NCBI GenBank assembly: GCA_964035575.1
Contig: OZ037842.1
Coordinates: forward strand, 372,001 to 436,000
Length of the DNA: 64,000 bases
Direction of reading: 5' to 3'
Origin: Rhynchopus sp. YZ270_cl-10
Lineage: Eukaryota; Euglenozoa; Diplonemea; Diplonemida; Diplonemidae
The translations under genes were made by a program, and so were the position numbers. Of this stretch, positions 18,801-33,467 are shown piece after piece; positions within the stretch are counted from its first letter, which is position 1; every line of letters begins with the position of its first letter. The notes beneath the pieces were generated by a model, which was not told where the DNA came from, ran no database searches, and saw only the letters and a program-made list of their open reading frames with translations.

Positions 18801-21800
18801 CTACTCCACTGTACACAGCAAGCAGGCTCCGCGCAGCTGTTATAAAAAATGTTGATTTTAAAATTTTTCCAGAGAAAAAAAAATGCATACCTGCCAATGG
18901 TGTTTTTCTTCTTCACAGCTGAGGGAGACGTCGAAGATCCAGTTGATGTCATTTCTTCTGGGATATTTGTAGCACGGGCAGTCGAACTTGTTGATGACCT
19001 GTTTGTTCTGCCTTTGCCCGGGCTGCTTTTTGCCGTCGTCCTGCTGCACGGCGGTGACGTACAACACGGGCAGCTCTTTCGGCGGTTCCTTGGGCAGTGG
19101 GTCCTTCAGCCTCTGGCGGGCCTTATCCCATCCGGCACCTTCCAGATAGAGTCCGAACACGTACACACCTTCCGAGGGCGGTCTGTCGACCTCATGCTTC
19201 TCCATCTTCTGCACCTCTGTTTTGAGCACGACGTCATCCAGCGCCCATCCTTCGTTCTTGTGCCCTCTGGTCACCTCCTGCCGCACAGAGGTCAAGAACC
19301 CTTGCGGGTTGTAAAACCCGGTCAGCCAGAATTTCGGGGGACGGTCCTCCTTCGTCCACGAGTCGAGCTGGCGTTGTCTTGACAGAACCTCTTCAAACCA
19401 CATTCCCATAGTAGGCGATGGCCACGAAACAATCTCCCAGCGGGGTGGCACCTTCGCGTCGTAGATGGAGTCTCTTGCCTCCTGGAGGTTGGCAGTCATC
19501 ACAACGACACCAGCGATGGCAAGCTTGAGGTCCTTCAGGGTGCTTCTGATCAGCTTGATGCAGATGTTAAGACGTTCGATCTCCTGTCTGCAGAAGATGT
19601 TCAACGGAAGCTGTGCGTTAATCTTCTTCAACATGTCGCGCACCACATCCAAACGCCACTCTGCCGGGAGACGCTTCAGGAAGTCGTTGGCCATTTCCAC
19701 CACCACCTCGTCGGGGGACTTTCCGCCACCTCCTCCGGATCCTCTGGGCTGGATGTCAAGGATCTTACCCAGGGTCTGCTGGCACTGTCTCGTTCTGTAG
19801 ATGATGTCTGCGTTGGAGTGCAGACCAAACACCTCCGGTGGGTCGACCTCAGGGTAGTTGTCGAGGAACTCCTTGTGCTTCACGTACTCCTCGAAGTTGG
19901 GAATGCCGTAGCCCACCCCGCCATTGGGGAACTGGTAGAATTTGTAGTCCGGCTGCAGGATCTTGTCGTTCATGCACACCTCGCAGATCGTGTTGAACAT
20001 GACACGATCCTTGTTGTCGGTGATTCTCCCTCCGTATTGGATCTCAGAGATCATGTACCTGCAGGTGATCCACGAAACGGACGCACCCTTCTTCACGTCG
20101 TCACCAATCGCGGTCATGTGGTTCTGCAAGAACTGCACCGACGCCTGCCAGTCGCCCTGGTTGAACTCGTAGGGAATGCAGAACCCGATCGGCCCGAACT
20201 TCCTCCTCTCCACAACGTTGCTGTGGATGAAGCACTGCGCGAAGAGCATCGGCTTCCACTCTGGGCGGCGGTATGAGTCGAGCATCTCTTGGTTGAACCA
20301 TCCGTACGACCTCTTGATGCCTGCCTTGATGCCGGGTGGGGGTTCGTTCGTCAGCTTGATGGACATTTGGAGGAGACCGATCGGGAACTTCGGGTGGGGT
20401 TCACTGGTAATCAGCACACGGGCCTCTTCTCCCACAATATCTGGGTCCACCTTAACAAGCGTGTCCTCCAGGTCTGCCAAGAACTTCAGTCCTAAATGGC
20501 AGTTCTGCAGCAACGCCCATTCACCTGACCCGACGAAGGACTGCATGGTAGCCTCCATGGCGGCCTGCTCCTGACCCTGACCCATGGAGATACCTCCTTG
20601 CGGGATGATCTGCTTCTTGCGCTTCTTCGCAGATGCTTCAATGAGTGCAGACGGGTCGGAACCCTGCGACAGCAGGAAGATGATCGGGGTGAGCCCTGTG
20701 GTCTGGTCGATGACGGCCTCGAAGTCGAGCTGCAGGGGCTCTGCGAAGTCCTTCCCGAGCACAGTGCCCACGTAGTTGAGTGCGGCAAGCATTGCACGGT
20801 CCTCGCGCAGTGCACGTACCACAAGGAGGCGGTCAAAGGGCTCCAGCTTGTCGTCAATCTCGGGTACAGGTGTCGCCTCAGGGCATTCAATGTCGTACCA
20901 CTCCTTCCATGGCCGCTCAGACCTCGCAATGCAGTCGGGAAGCATCTTGAACGCCTTCGGTGCCCCCTCGGAAAGCGCAATAATGTTCAGCCACGCCTTG
21001 TCCGGCAGCCACTGGAACGGCTTCACTCTGCTCTCCGCAATCGACAGCGCAGCTCCTCCCTTCAAAAGTGTTTGGAACGCTTCGTGCGACAGCTTGCTTG
21101 TGTCGCGCGAGTTGAGCTTGATCTTGCACGCCATGGTCAGCACAAAGAGAAGACGATGCGCAGAGAAGAGACCACGTGTCATGTACTCGAACACAATCTT
21201 GGTCATGAGGTTGATGACGTTCGTGATACGCTTTGCTGTGAGCTGTGCCTTCTCGGAGTACTTGATGGCGTCGTGGAAGAGACCCAGGAACTGCGGGAGC
21301 GAGGTCTGGTACATGTTGCTGACGTTTGACATGTCGACGATTAGGAAATAAAGAACGGACCCTCTCAGGGCAACGGGACGGTACTCCTCAGAAGCGGAGT
21401 TGATGCGCTTCCTTGTCTCCTGCGCAACAGCAAGCTTCTCCTTGATTTCAGCAGACGCCTTCTTCGCGTCTGCCAGCGTCGCAATCAGCTCGTCGTCGTC
21501 AATCAGGTTCCCCTTCGACGCTGCAAGCTGTGCCAGCAGACGGTCCTCAAACTCCTTCAAACGCTTCTCGTTGTTGTTGACCTCCTCAATCAGCTTCGCA
21601 CGCTCCTCTTCCAATTCGTGCTTCTCCTTTCCAATGACCTGGCCAAGGAGTTGCTGCTCGAGTCCTCCCATGGTCACAGTCATGTCAATCACAAGCGTCT
21701 TCGCGAAGAGCTCGGGAGTGAACAGTGGGTTGGGGAGACGTGTGGTCAGCACCATCTTGAACTCCTCGTCGTAGTCGTGCGGCTTGTCGTTGATCATGAT

Positions 21801-24800
21801 GTTCAGCATGCGTCCCTGCTTCACAATGGCCTTGTCCAGGACAGGGTCCACAATTGGGTCAATCTCCTCTACACAGTTCTCGCAGATGATCGTCTGTCCG
21901 TCACGCAGCTGGCACGCAAGCTGGTCGCCAAAGCGCTTGTCCGTGAACTGCGTCACGATCACACCAGCTGCGAACTTCGACCGCAGCCACTTCAGCCCCT
22001 GCCCCTGCGGATCCACGATCAGCGGGAACTTCCCTGTCTTCTTGTTGTTCAGGTTGCTGGTGATCATGATGGCGTTCTGCACGGAGTGGTCGTCCGAGGG
22101 GAGACCTTCGATCTGCCAGTCGGTGATCTGCGACTCTGTGGTCAGGAACTTCACGACAGAGATGTTTTCTGTGACGGGGATCTTGAGCTTGATGCACATG
22201 TTGTAGTAGTGCTCGTTGAGGAGGGTGTGGCGGAACTCTGCGTTGAAGGGTCCGCAGTAGGAGATGAACGCGCACGAGAGGGCGACGTCGCCGACGAGCC
22301 TGCGCACACGCTCTTTGAACTCGTTGGATTGTTGTGTCCAACGTTCCCTCTCGCCGGAGAGCGCGTCAATAAGGCCGTTGGCGGCGTCCATTCTCTTCTT
22401 TGTTGCGAGCGCATCGTCCTCAAGGGCTTGCTTCTTAGACTTCGCACCGTCGAGCTTGGACTGGCACTTCGCACGGTCCTGCTGCACAATGCTCAGCTCC
22501 GCCTCCTTCTCCTCAAGCTTTCTGTTGGCAACACGCAGCTCGGCCTCGGCACCACGCAAAGTCTCCATCTTCGGCTGCACGAACTTCGCAATGCCAATGT
22601 AGTCGTACATCGCACGCACCCACATGCACAGCCCGGCAACATCCTTCGCAGACTTCGTCGCCTGCTCCGTCGTCCACACCTCCATGTACAAGTACGGCAG
22701 CAGCAGCTCGCACGTCTCCTCGTTAATCTGATCCTTGCGGCCCAGTCCTCCTTCGTCCTTCCCCTTGAAGTGAATCAAACGCTCAATAGCCTTCATGTCA
22801 GACAGGAAGCGGCGACCTGCGTCCCACGAGTCGCGGATCCAGAGCCCGCCCTTCTCGGGGACGGCCTCGCAGTGTTTGTTCTCCAGCGGGTCGTGGAGCA
22901 GAATGCACACACCGTCGAGGATACGCTTGACAAGGGCAGGTGGGTTCGCCAGCTTCTTCACATTCTGCAGGGCTTTGGGGTCGATGGAGTCCAACGCCTT
23001 GTTCGCTGCCTCAAGCATAGGCTTTGCTGCTGCCAGGTCCTGCTCGGCGTCGTCCTTCACTGCCTTCACCTTCTTCGCGTCGCGCATCAGCATTTCCTTG
23101 ACAGCACCCACCTCAGACTCCTTCTTCTCTGCCACACCTGTGGCCTCAGTGATCTCCAGCAGCAGTGCGTCTGTCTCCTTGGTCGCCACCTGCAGGTTGA
23201 TCTCCTTCTCCGCAAGGTTGATCTTCATGAGGCGGACGTCCTCTCCTGCCTGGTGCAGCTTCTTCAGACCTCCACCAATGTTCTCAGCAAGCACGTCAAT
23301 CTGGGAGAACTTCTCCTGGTACACAACAAGGTACGACTCAAGGAAGGAGAGGTACGACTTCGGTGTAGAGAACACGGAGCGTCTGAACCGCACGAAGTAC
23401 TCCTCACTCATCTGAAGCATGAGTCTGTGCAGTGCTGCCATGAACTCCATCAGGCGCTGCTTCGTCTGAGCGTCTGTCTCCATCTTGAAGTTCTCAATCC
23501 TCTGCTTGCTGACGTCCAGCAACGCAGCCTCGGGCCAAGGGAAGAACCAGTTGATCACACACCCGGACACCAGCGAAGGGAACTTCCTTGCACGCACACG
23601 GAACTTGTCCCCCACAGGCGACATGCACAGCACGAAGTGCAGGTTCGACCGCACACGGTTTACGAAGAATCTCCACAGCCACTCGCCAGTGTCTTGGAAG
23701 TCCTTGCCAGACTCCTTCTTCGCTGTGATACGGATGTCGTTGATGGCCGAGTCCTTTTCGTCTGTGGAGTACAGCCCGGGGATCTCTCCTGACGACAAGA
23801 AACCGTTGATGTACTCAAGGAAGGATTCGTTCTTGATCTCGGAGTCTGTGAAGATGAAGCACACAGGCCCCTTTGTCCCTGCGTGGGTGTACTGCTCCCT
23901 GAGGTCGTCGAACAGGTTGTTGACGGAGTAGTGCTTGGACACAGTGATCTGGAAGGTCTTGTAGGCGTGGATCGATGCGGAGAGACGTGTTAGACTCTGC
24001 TTTCCTGAACCACCAACACCCACGAGCAGGATGTTCCCACGCTTTGTTGTGAGCACACGCACGATACGGATGATGTGCTTGAGGGCTGCGTGGAAGAGCA
24101 CGAGAGAGAGCTTGCGTGTCTTGTTCTCGCTGGACTCGTTGTAGCGTTGCATGCGCAACTCGAGCTTCTCCTTGAGCGTATCGAGCGAGAGCACCTTCTC
24201 GTAGACCTGCGGTGCTGCCTGCGGCTCGCTGTCCTCCTCAGCCTCCTCCGCATCACGCAGGAAGTCGCACCAGTACGAAGGTGCCTCAACCTGCTGCAAC
24301 ACAGCATCGCCAAGGAACTCTCCAATCGTGATATTCACGTTTTTGTCGTACCACGCCTTGTCATCGTCCGCATTCAGCTTGTCGGAAAACACTCTGCAGC
24401 ATTCGTGCTTCCAAAGGTGCACCAGAGTGATCTCGTCATTAATAGTCGAACGCTCTGTCTTGCAAATACCCTGCACAATATTCGTCAGATCACGCAAGTT
24501 GAAGTTGTAATGGAACTTTGCCGGTGTCGGAAGCATCCTCGCCTGAATCTTCTTCCAGAACGAAATGCTCATCTCCGTCAGCTTGTCTGCTGTGTCCTTC
24601 ACTGCCTGTCCGTAGTTCCCGCATGCACCCGACTGGTGGAACCTGGAGCCCAAGATGACGCCGAAGATCATGTTCAGGGAGGACTCTGCCGGCAGAGGGC
24701 AGCAGAAGATGGCGAAGTGGCGCTTGAGACGGTTGGGGATGTCGTTCTTTCCTCCACCGGGGATAAGCATCGCGCCTGCGTACTGCATGTCCACCAGGTG

Positions 24801-27800
24801 GAAGGACTCGCCGGGCTTCTCAAGCGAGTAGAGACGGCCTTCCTCCACCACCTGGCGCACGATCTCGTTTGTGATCTGGTCCTGCCACTCGTTGATCTCG
24901 GGCATGGCAGTGTCATCGATGAAGAGCGTCAGCTTCTTGTTGCGCTTCGGGCCGTGGTACTTACCCTGACGCTTCTCGACGCAGTCCTGCAGCGCACTCT
25001 GGAACAGCCCAGGCGACGTCATGAACGAGAAGTTGATCTTCTTGAACGTCATCAGCTCGCGGACCTCCTGCTCGATGCGCTCCTGGTTCCCGATGCCGAG
25101 CAAGAAGTTCTCGATGTTGACAGTCTTGGCAGTTCCTGAGCCACCCATGAGCAGGAAGGGTCTCTTGTTCAGGAAGTTCTGGAGCATGAGGAACGACAGT
25201 CTTGTGGAGTCTACGGTCGGGATGAAGAGCGTTGCGAAGTCGTCCGAGATCTTGGCATCGCCGGGGTACGTCCAATCGGGGGTGATGGTCTTCCAGTGCA
25301 CCCAAGAGTCGGACTTCACGTCGACCTTGTACTCAAAGATGGAGTCGTCTTCTGGAATGGCCTTGCAGTGCATGCGCACGAAGCCGTCGGAGAACTTCTC
25401 TCTGTCGGCAGACTCAAGCAGACCTCCAAAGGACCATGTAATAGAGAACCAGAACAGCTTCTCGCACAGACTCTTCGGTGGCACGCCGTCCGTCTCCTCA
25501 AGCAGCGCCACCAGCAAGAAGTACGAGTTGATGAGCATGTGTGCACACCCCGTGGGCATCACAACGGTGCAGTTCTTCGTGTAGAACTTCAGGCAGGCGT
25601 CTGTGTGCTTCTCGTACAGCCCCATGAAGATGTCCGCTGTGTCCTTGTTCAGGACTACCGGGCAGTCCGACGGCACAATCTTCTCCTCTTTGCGCGAGGC
25701 GTACAGCTTCGCACGGATGACAGGGTCCCATGGCTTCCACTCTCCACGCCCGACACCACCTCCAAGCTCTGCATCAGAGACGAACACGATACCTGCCCTG
25801 GAGACTGTTGCAGGGGACGCGTTGTTCAGGTTCTCCGGTTCGAAGCAGACCTTCATGTTGTCTGTCATGTTCAGCCTGTCGCCGGAGGCAAGCGTGAGCA
25901 GCTTGTTGTCGTCGAGCACGGTGTTCAGGTTCTCAATCCAGATGGCGTCGACAGGTCCGTCGCAGACGAGCCACACGGAGATGGGCTTCTTGCCTTCCTG
26001 CTTGCGTGTCTTCGTGCAGGCCTGGCGCCAGAGGGCGGAGAAGATACCGTCGTGCCAGTCGCCGGTTCCTGCATCAAGCTTTCCAAACATTTGGGGTGCG
26101 GTGATGGCCTTCGGGTTCATGCGCATCTCGGAGTGCTTCATACCACCAAGCTTCTCCTCGAGGTCGCACAGCGTCTTCAGGATCATCGAGTAGATCATGG
26201 TCTTCCCGACACCTGCGGGTCCGACAACCATGAGACCGTGGCGCACAAGCTTCGTCTCGTAGAGCTGCACACACTTCGCAACCCACGGCGGGTGGTAGAT
26301 CAGACCTGAGTCAAGGCAGTAGAACTTCATCACCTTCTCAAGCTCCACGTGCACGTTCTTCTCAGGGTTCTTCTTAGGGAACAGATCCTCAAGCAAAGAG
26401 TTGAACAAATCAATGTCATCAAAGACAAGCTTGCTCATGTTCATGTCACGCAGCGTTCTCATGAAGAGGAACGGCTCGTCCTTCACATTCGCCTTCCGCA
26501 GCACAGACCCTGCAGTTCTCAGGACGGAGAGAATGTTGCGCAGCCCAAAGTCGTAGTGGCGCTGCTTCGACAGCTGCTGCTCGCAAAGGTTGTACAGCAG
26601 GAAGAACTTCTGCGACAGCAGGTCGTCCTCTTTGTACCCCTGACCACCCAGCTTCACCTTCATGATAGCCTGTCTGTCGGGAACCATCATGGTAACACCT
26701 CTGAACAGAATCTTCAGGTTCTCAGGCAGCTCCTGTCTCCCGGCGTAACCGGGGTTCATGGTGATGAAGAATCCGACACCAGGCTTGAGGCCGACAATGT
26801 CCTTGTCGGGGAAGACGAACTCGGTTTTGTGCGCCTTCAGTCCGTTCAGGACGGACTGCACCTGCTGTGCGACAACAGACAGCACAGGCAGATCGATTCT
26901 GTTGAACTCGTCGAAGCACCCCCACGCGTTCGCCTGCGACAGCCCCTTGATGATCTTGCCCATGGCTTTGTAGTCCAGCTGGTCAGAGCAGTTCGTCACA
27001 ATGCAGAGCTTTCCGTACGTTCTCGCCAAATCCTTTGTGGTCTCGGTCTTTCCTGTTCCTGCGGGCCCAGCGGGGGCACCACCAAGCTTCATCGCCAAGG
27101 CCTGCGACAACGTGATGTAGCATCTGTCGGTCAACGGGGTGATCACAAGACGCTCCTTCACACCAAGGTATTCATTGCAGTACAGCGTGTCGGCGTCCGC
27201 AATCTGGATGATGACTTCCTCCTTTTCGGGCCTGAAGTAGAAACGTGCTTGCTTGAGCCAGTCGAACGAGGTTCCGTCACGGAGCTTCTTCAGGGGGGTG
27301 TCACCTTTGCCGGGTGGTGCACGCCAGACATCCTGCTGATGGACGTGGATGGTGATGAGGGTCTCGACGTTGGTCCGCTCCATCTTGGTGAGGTCTGTGC
27401 GTGTCAGGTCGATGAGAAGCTCCTTAAGATCGTTGATGCGGTGGTCGGCGTCCTCGCGGAGCTTCTTCTGTTCCATCTTGGATCCGGAGAGGAAGTCTTG
27501 CACGTCTGTCGTCCAGAGGATCTGCACAAGGAGCAAAGAGATCTGTGCGACGTACGTCTTGAGACAAACTGTCTCAAAGTGCTTCAGCTGCTGCTGCAGT
27601 GTCGGCACCTCTGCTGCCGCACGCTTCGCAACTTCCTTCACTGTCAGGCACATCTGGTCGACCAACGCAAGCAGCCAGCACTCCACATTCCCAACACACG
27701 GCACCGCCTCGAGCAATGAGATCGACTCTCCTTCGGGTGAGTGCAGCCACGTAATCTTGATGACACCCGACCCAGACTCACCCTTCGCAGGCTTGAACCG

Positions 27801-30800
27801 CTCAAAGGACACAGACGTAACTCCATCAAAGATGGACTGGATGTTGCCTTGGATTGCAGTCGGGTCAGACGCCTGCGACAGAATGTCCAGCAGCACAGTC
27901 TCAGAGACGAAGTAGAACCGAGGGAAGGCACGTCTCTTCGTCTCAAGGTACGACTGCAGCTGCTTCTGGCATTGGTCGAGCTGGTCCTTCAGGTTGGGCA
28001 GCAGGTCAAGCAGCTCGTTGTCGTAGCAGAAGCCGATGACGTTCTTCTGCTCAGCTGCCTTTGTCATGATCTTGACCCACGTCTTGTCGATCTGTGCAAA
28101 ACGCTTTGCCTCAGCGGGCAGCTGCTTCATGATATCACCACCAGCAAACACCGCCTCAAGCCACACCCATGCAGACTGCACCTCCTGCCAGAGACCCAGC
28201 TTCTCGGACACGGAGGAAAGCTTCGTCATCCATTCGGTGACCTCAGGTCTGAACGGGGCGACGAACCTCGAGGCAAGCATACTCCCCACCTGCAGCTGCG
28301 ACTCCTCAAGGGACTCCTTGATCTGGTTCGTCTCCTCTCCACGCAGGACAAGCTGCCCACGGTGCTTGAACTCACCGAGGACAAGCTCGGTGTCCTTCCA
28401 GTTGCGCTCAATCTCCTTGTACTTGCGCTCGATGTCGGCCTCCTTCTGTGCGGACATCGTGACGTCCTGCACTTCCTCCTCGAAGTTGAGCAGCTTCGCC
28501 TCCAAGATGTTGCCCAACTTGAAGAGATCTTCGTCCAGCTTCCACGACGTGCCGGTGACCTGCATGATCGTCTTCCAGTGGCGCTCACGCATGGCAGGGT
28601 GTGCTAGGGCAGAGATCATCTCCTCAAGACCAAGGAAGTCGTCGATGTACTTCTTCAGTTCCAGGTACGCGTCCCAGGTCTTCAGCGCCTTCGGGAGCTT
28701 GGAAGCCTGCGTCTGGAAGCGGTTGACCTCCTCCACAAGAGAGGCAAAGCCCGCACCACCGCCCTGCTTGAGGTCGATCCACAGCGTCTCGGCGTAGCCC
28801 CTGATCTTCTGGATCACCTTCACGTACAGCAGGTACAGCTTCTCCAGGAGCGACAGCTGCTTCTCCGTCTGTGCCAGCTCGGGGTACTGGTGTACAGGCA
28901 TCCCGAACAGCTCCTCACCAGCCTGGAACGTCGTCCACGAACGCTTGTGGTCTTCGAACAGACGTTGGTATTTGTTGAGGCGCTCCATAGCATCGGAGGG
29001 TGTGATGCCGTCGCACATCGGGCCGTTCTCGTCGAAGTCCTTGCGGAAGTTGACAACAACAGACTGGAACTGGTCGACTTCACGCGTCAGTCTGCTCTTG
29101 AAGCCGTTCTGCAGCTTCGAGATCTCATCGTTGCGCTTCTGTGCCTTGACACGCAGGTTGCGCCAGTGGTGCCAGAGCTCGCCCACCTGCTCCTCCTCGT
29201 CCTTGGGGATCTGCGCGTTGTTCGATTTGAGCATTGCGTAGTTCTCCTGGACAGGTTCAAAGAGGAGGTCCACTTCGGACTCACGTTCGCGGATTTCCTT
29301 CAGCGTGTACATCATCATACGGAGGTCCTCAAGCGAGTCGTCCTCCTTGATGGGGTTCTGCAGGGCTTTGTCGTTCTCGTCCATCTGTGCCTGGATACGT
29401 GCGAGGTCGCGCGATGCCTGCTGGTGGAGGTTCTTTGCGTACTGCGACTTCCAGTCCTGCGACTCGCGTTTGAGGGCGGTCTTGAGGCGTGCCGTGTCAA
29501 GGGAGAGGGAGCCAATGACGTAGGACGGCTGGATGCCCTCGACATCATCTTCCACTGCCTTGTAGCGCTTGAGCTCCTGCTCGAACATCGCAAGGGTAGG
29601 CTCCTGCTCAAGGAACTTCTCGTACTCCTCCTGCTTGTCCAGCACCCACAGGTACTCATAGCGCTTGAAGCTGTTGAGGTAGTCCATGACCTGCTTGTTC
29701 AGTCCGTGGATGCCGCCGGTAAGCAGCAGCACCACCTTCACAATCTCCTTGTTCTTCGCAATCTTCTCAAAGAACGATTCAGTGCCTTCGACGCCGTCCC
29801 AAGGGGAGATGTACTTCGAGCACTTCAAGACTGCCGTTGCAGACTGGTTGATCGCACGCTGCACCTCTTCCAGCGAGGGGTGGAGCAGAACGTGCGGTGG
29901 CGACAGCTCAACGTGGACGTCAAAGAAGGGCTTCCCCACCTGCATGAAGTCGGTGCGGTTGCCACGTGTCCCGACACGCTTCTTGATGAGGTTGAGCGAG
30001 CGTGTGGTCGTCGTGAGGATGGCCTTGAACATCAGGTTGTTGAAGTGCGACTTCAGTGCGACAACGGACGCGGCGCACTCCTCCCTGTTGGGCTGCTCGT
30101 CGGTGGGGTTCGCCTTCTGGCCGGAGAGGATTGTGTTGATGACGTCGTCGGAGGCCTTCTCCACCTCGCAGTTCTTGATGTCCATGATCTCGGACTGCGA
30201 CTTGATGTGCTTCTCCTGCAGCGTCACGAACTGCTCCAACGAGAACGACTGGTTCTCTGGCAGGTTCACCAGCAGGGTCGAAGAGATGAACTTCAGGTTC
30301 GCCTGGATTCTGTTCTGCACGATGTTGTTCACCTGCGTGACGACGACATCGAGCTTGGCGAGCCCTGCGTGCACACGCGCAATGTACCCATCGATGTTCA
30401 TGGACGTCCAGGTCAAGGAGATCTCTCCTGGGCGGATGATGGCGTCAAGCTTCTCAAGGTTCTTCGCCATCAGGCTCTTTGTGACAGGAATGATCCTGTA
30501 CACTACGCGCTCGTACTCCTTGATGGCGTGCGTGAGCTGCCCGTAGAACTTCTTGAACTTGCCCTCCTGCATGAGAACCATCTTCGCCCCTGCCGGAATC
30601 GACACCTCCATCCGCATCAGCGCACGCGTCTCACGGATCAGCTGCAGGATCTCGATGTCGAAGTTGACGTACAGCTTCCCCTCAGAGCGGACCAGCAGCG
30701 TTGCTTGGAGCCCGCTCTTCATGGACGAGATTGACTGCTTCCATGCGTTCAGCCACACAGTCTCGAACTCAATCAGCGCGCGTGCAATCTTGTTGTATGT

Positions 30801-32795
30801 ACGGATGATCTTCTTCGACTCCTTCTGCGAGCCCATGATGCTTTTGTTCTCCTTGAAGTTCTGCATTGGCGACTCAATCCTGCGCAGCAGCTGCCGTCCC
30901 CATGTGATCGACCCAGACACGGGTGTGATGTTGCGCACCATAGGTGGTGCGTGCTTCTGCCTGTCGTACGTCTTCTGCACGTTCTCAAGGTCGAGTCCGT
31001 AGTTGTGGAAGATCACCATGTACTTCGACTCCAAGTCTGACCGCAGCGTCTTCCTGTTCAGGATCAGCTGGAACTTCTTCAGCAGCGCAAGCGCATTCTC
31101 AGTAGACGTGATGTTCTCAAACGAGGAGTTGATAAAGACCTGCAGAGAGCACTCCAGCTCAGCAATGTTCTTGTTGAACTCGATGAAGGCCTTGTCGAAG
31201 GTGGGTGTCGACTGGTCGAGGGGGTCGTGCGACGCCTTCTTCTTGAGCTCCTCGACGTGCTCAAAGAAACGGTCGATGAGACTCTTCATACCATCGATGT
31301 TGTACTCCGAGAGCGACTGGAACTGTTCGATGGTGTCGAAAATCTCAATCAGTTTGTGGACTCTTTTGCAGAAAAGCTCGAACTTTCCGAAGATGTGCAG
31401 CACATTCAACGACGAAAACTGCGGCCCACCGGACTTCTGCTTGAGCTTGTCGGATGCACGCTGGAACTCCTCTTGGTACTTTGCGTTCAGTGAGATACAC
31501 GCCTGGAGCCTTTCGATGAGCGCACGCAGCTGCTCTGCGTCGGTGGTCTGCCCCCAGAGGTGTGCTGCACTTTGCGATCCGTGCTGGCGGATGTCGTTCT
31601 TGCAGGCGAGGATAAGCTGGTTCGTGATCTTGCAGAAGAGCACCATCATATGCGTTTCGGTGCTGTAGTAGCGGGCAATGGTGTACATCATTTTAATGTT
31701 ATTCACAAGCGCGTGCAGCAGGTTGATGATCACTGTCGGCGACTCTTTGTCGAGCGCCTCGAAGTACGACTCCAGGGACGACAGGTAGCGTACGTTCTCC
31801 TTTGCCTCGTTGGACGCGTCGGTCAGCTTTGTGTCTGTCTCGCGCCACGCCTTCACAAACGACGAACGCGCCGCAGTGAGCACACCAATCACCACCTTGA
31901 CCTCCGGTGCCTGCAGCTGCTCTGTCAGGGTGTTGAACTTCGCACAGCGCTCCTTCCACCAGCGCAGCTCTGTGATGGGACCCACCTCCTCCGGGATGTT
32001 CTGCGGCTCTTGGTCTGCGTGGCGGGGACGCTCCTCGATGAGGCGCGTGGAGACGTTGATCCAGTTCTCAACACACGTCTCGACATGACGCACGAGCTTG
32101 ACATCTGACGCTGCCTTGTTGTAGTGCATGCCTGGCGGCAGCGCCTTCATGAAGCTTGCCTCGGGCATGATGACACGCTCAGCATCGACTTGGTCTGTCA
32201 TGAGTTCATCCAACTTCTCGGAGTGGTCCTGGATGCAGAGCTGGAACTGATCGCGTTGCTGTTCACTGGCTTTGCCCCACTTTCCTTGCCTGCGAAGAAT
32301 CGGCTGGTAAATAGCCTCAAGCAGCTGTTTGTGGTAATCCAGGAAGGTGATGTTCGATTTGCCGCTTTTATTGACCTCAAGAATGCCGACGGTGAGCTCC
32401 TGCAGGAAGTCGCTCTCCTTTTGTGCGACGGGTTTGGGGACGCCTTTCTTTGGGTCGTTCGCGGTGCTGCGGATGACGTAGGCTCCGCGTTCCTTCATGA
32501 CGATGGCTTCGCCTGTTGTGACGGTGACTTCGTACTTTCCTTTTGAGATTTCTTCGTGGAAGAAGAGAAGCGTTGCTGGGGTTGCCTTTGGCTTGCCGTC
32601 AATGACTTCACTGGAGCGAAGAAAGTTCTCAATGAGACGGTTATACTCCGCGTTGTCCGCCACAGCAGTCTCCACCTCCTTCAAGGCATCCTTAAAGCCG
32701 GCGTCGTTCTCGGGGCTGGCAGAAACAACGCCAAGAATATCCGCTACTCGCGAGAGCAAATATTTCTTGGCCCCATCAGATATCGGTGCCGTCAT
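18801..32795 (-). CDS. Axonemal outer-arm dynein heavy chain, gamma (DNAH5/DNAH8/ODA2) class
   Basis: Exon 1 (32795-18891, 4635 codons) reads without a break. A 54-bp phase-0 intron (18890-18837, GTATGC...ACAG) leads to a last exon (18836-18801) adding LRGACLLCTVE; the product is 4646 aa, usual for the family. It is a minus-end-directed microtubule motor that drives ciliary beating. The order is an N-terminal tail (about 180-1290), linker, then six AAA modules. P-loops are GPAGTGKT (about 1910, AAA1), GPAGVGKT (about 2190), GGSGTAKT (about 2548) and GVGGSGKQ (about 2925). The coiled-coil stalk and microtubule-binding tip are at about 3020-3550. The run CFDEFNRIDLPVLSVVAQQ after AAA1 has ELPVLSV-type residues seen in gamma/DNAH5-DNAH8 chains rather than inner-arm or alpha/beta chains. 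The C-terminal cap is typical. Its near lack of introns over 14 kb is notable. Confidence 0.97.
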
Positions 32796-33378
32796 TGTAA
32801 AATGGTGTGCTTATTTATTTTAGAATGGGGAAAGAAAAGAGAGAGAAAGAGTGAAGGGAACAGAATTGGGTTAAAAAAAGATACGTCGATTTTTTGGTTT
32901 TTTTGCAAAAAAAAGTCAACGGTTTCAAAAAAAAAAAGGGTAGAAAAAAAAAATGTGGGGTAAATGTGTGCCTGGAGGGTGTTTGACGGTGAGGGGGTAC
33001 AGAAAGGTAATGTGGTGTAGGAGGAATGAGGGTACAACTGCGGCCTCCACTTCTCGGTTGACACATTTTTCCACTAGATGTCTACAGTGAAATGCCAATC
33101 TGGAACTGTGTTTTGTTGTGTTTTGTCGAAGATTGCGATTGTTTACTTAAACCACAGCATGCTTCTGGTGAGTGCCCCTGAAGGTGAAGAACTGCGAAAA
33201 AATGAGTAAAAAAAAGGGGATATTTTGTTTGTTTTTTATTTGTTTTGTTGTTTTTTTTTTTTGTTTTTTGTCTTTTTTTTTTGAGTGGGGGAAAGGGTCG
33301 GGTTTTAAAAAGATCGTGTTTATAAAATATTGGGATAAAATAAGGATGTTTGGTGATGATGTACATTGGGTAAATTTT

Positions 33379-33467
33379 TGAAAAACTTGGTGATATTAGT
33401 TGCATCGGTGTTTGGGCTCACGAAGATGAGATCCACTATGCCATTTTGTTGTGTCGACAATCACCTA
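33379..33467 (+). repeat. Divergent GATGA..TCCACTA motif joined to a TGTCGACAATCACC motif
   Basis: AAAACTTGGTGATATTAG, then a diverged GGCTCACGAAGATGAGATCC, then ACTATG, directly followed by TTTTGTTGTGTCGACAATCA. This place joins two dispersed motifs. Confidence 0.55.

Noticed and set aside
21618-23792. 724-residue plus-strand frame, Leu/His/Val-rich
   Set aside because: Antisense of the dynein heavy chain. Low stop frequency follows from the GC-rich codon use of the true gene.
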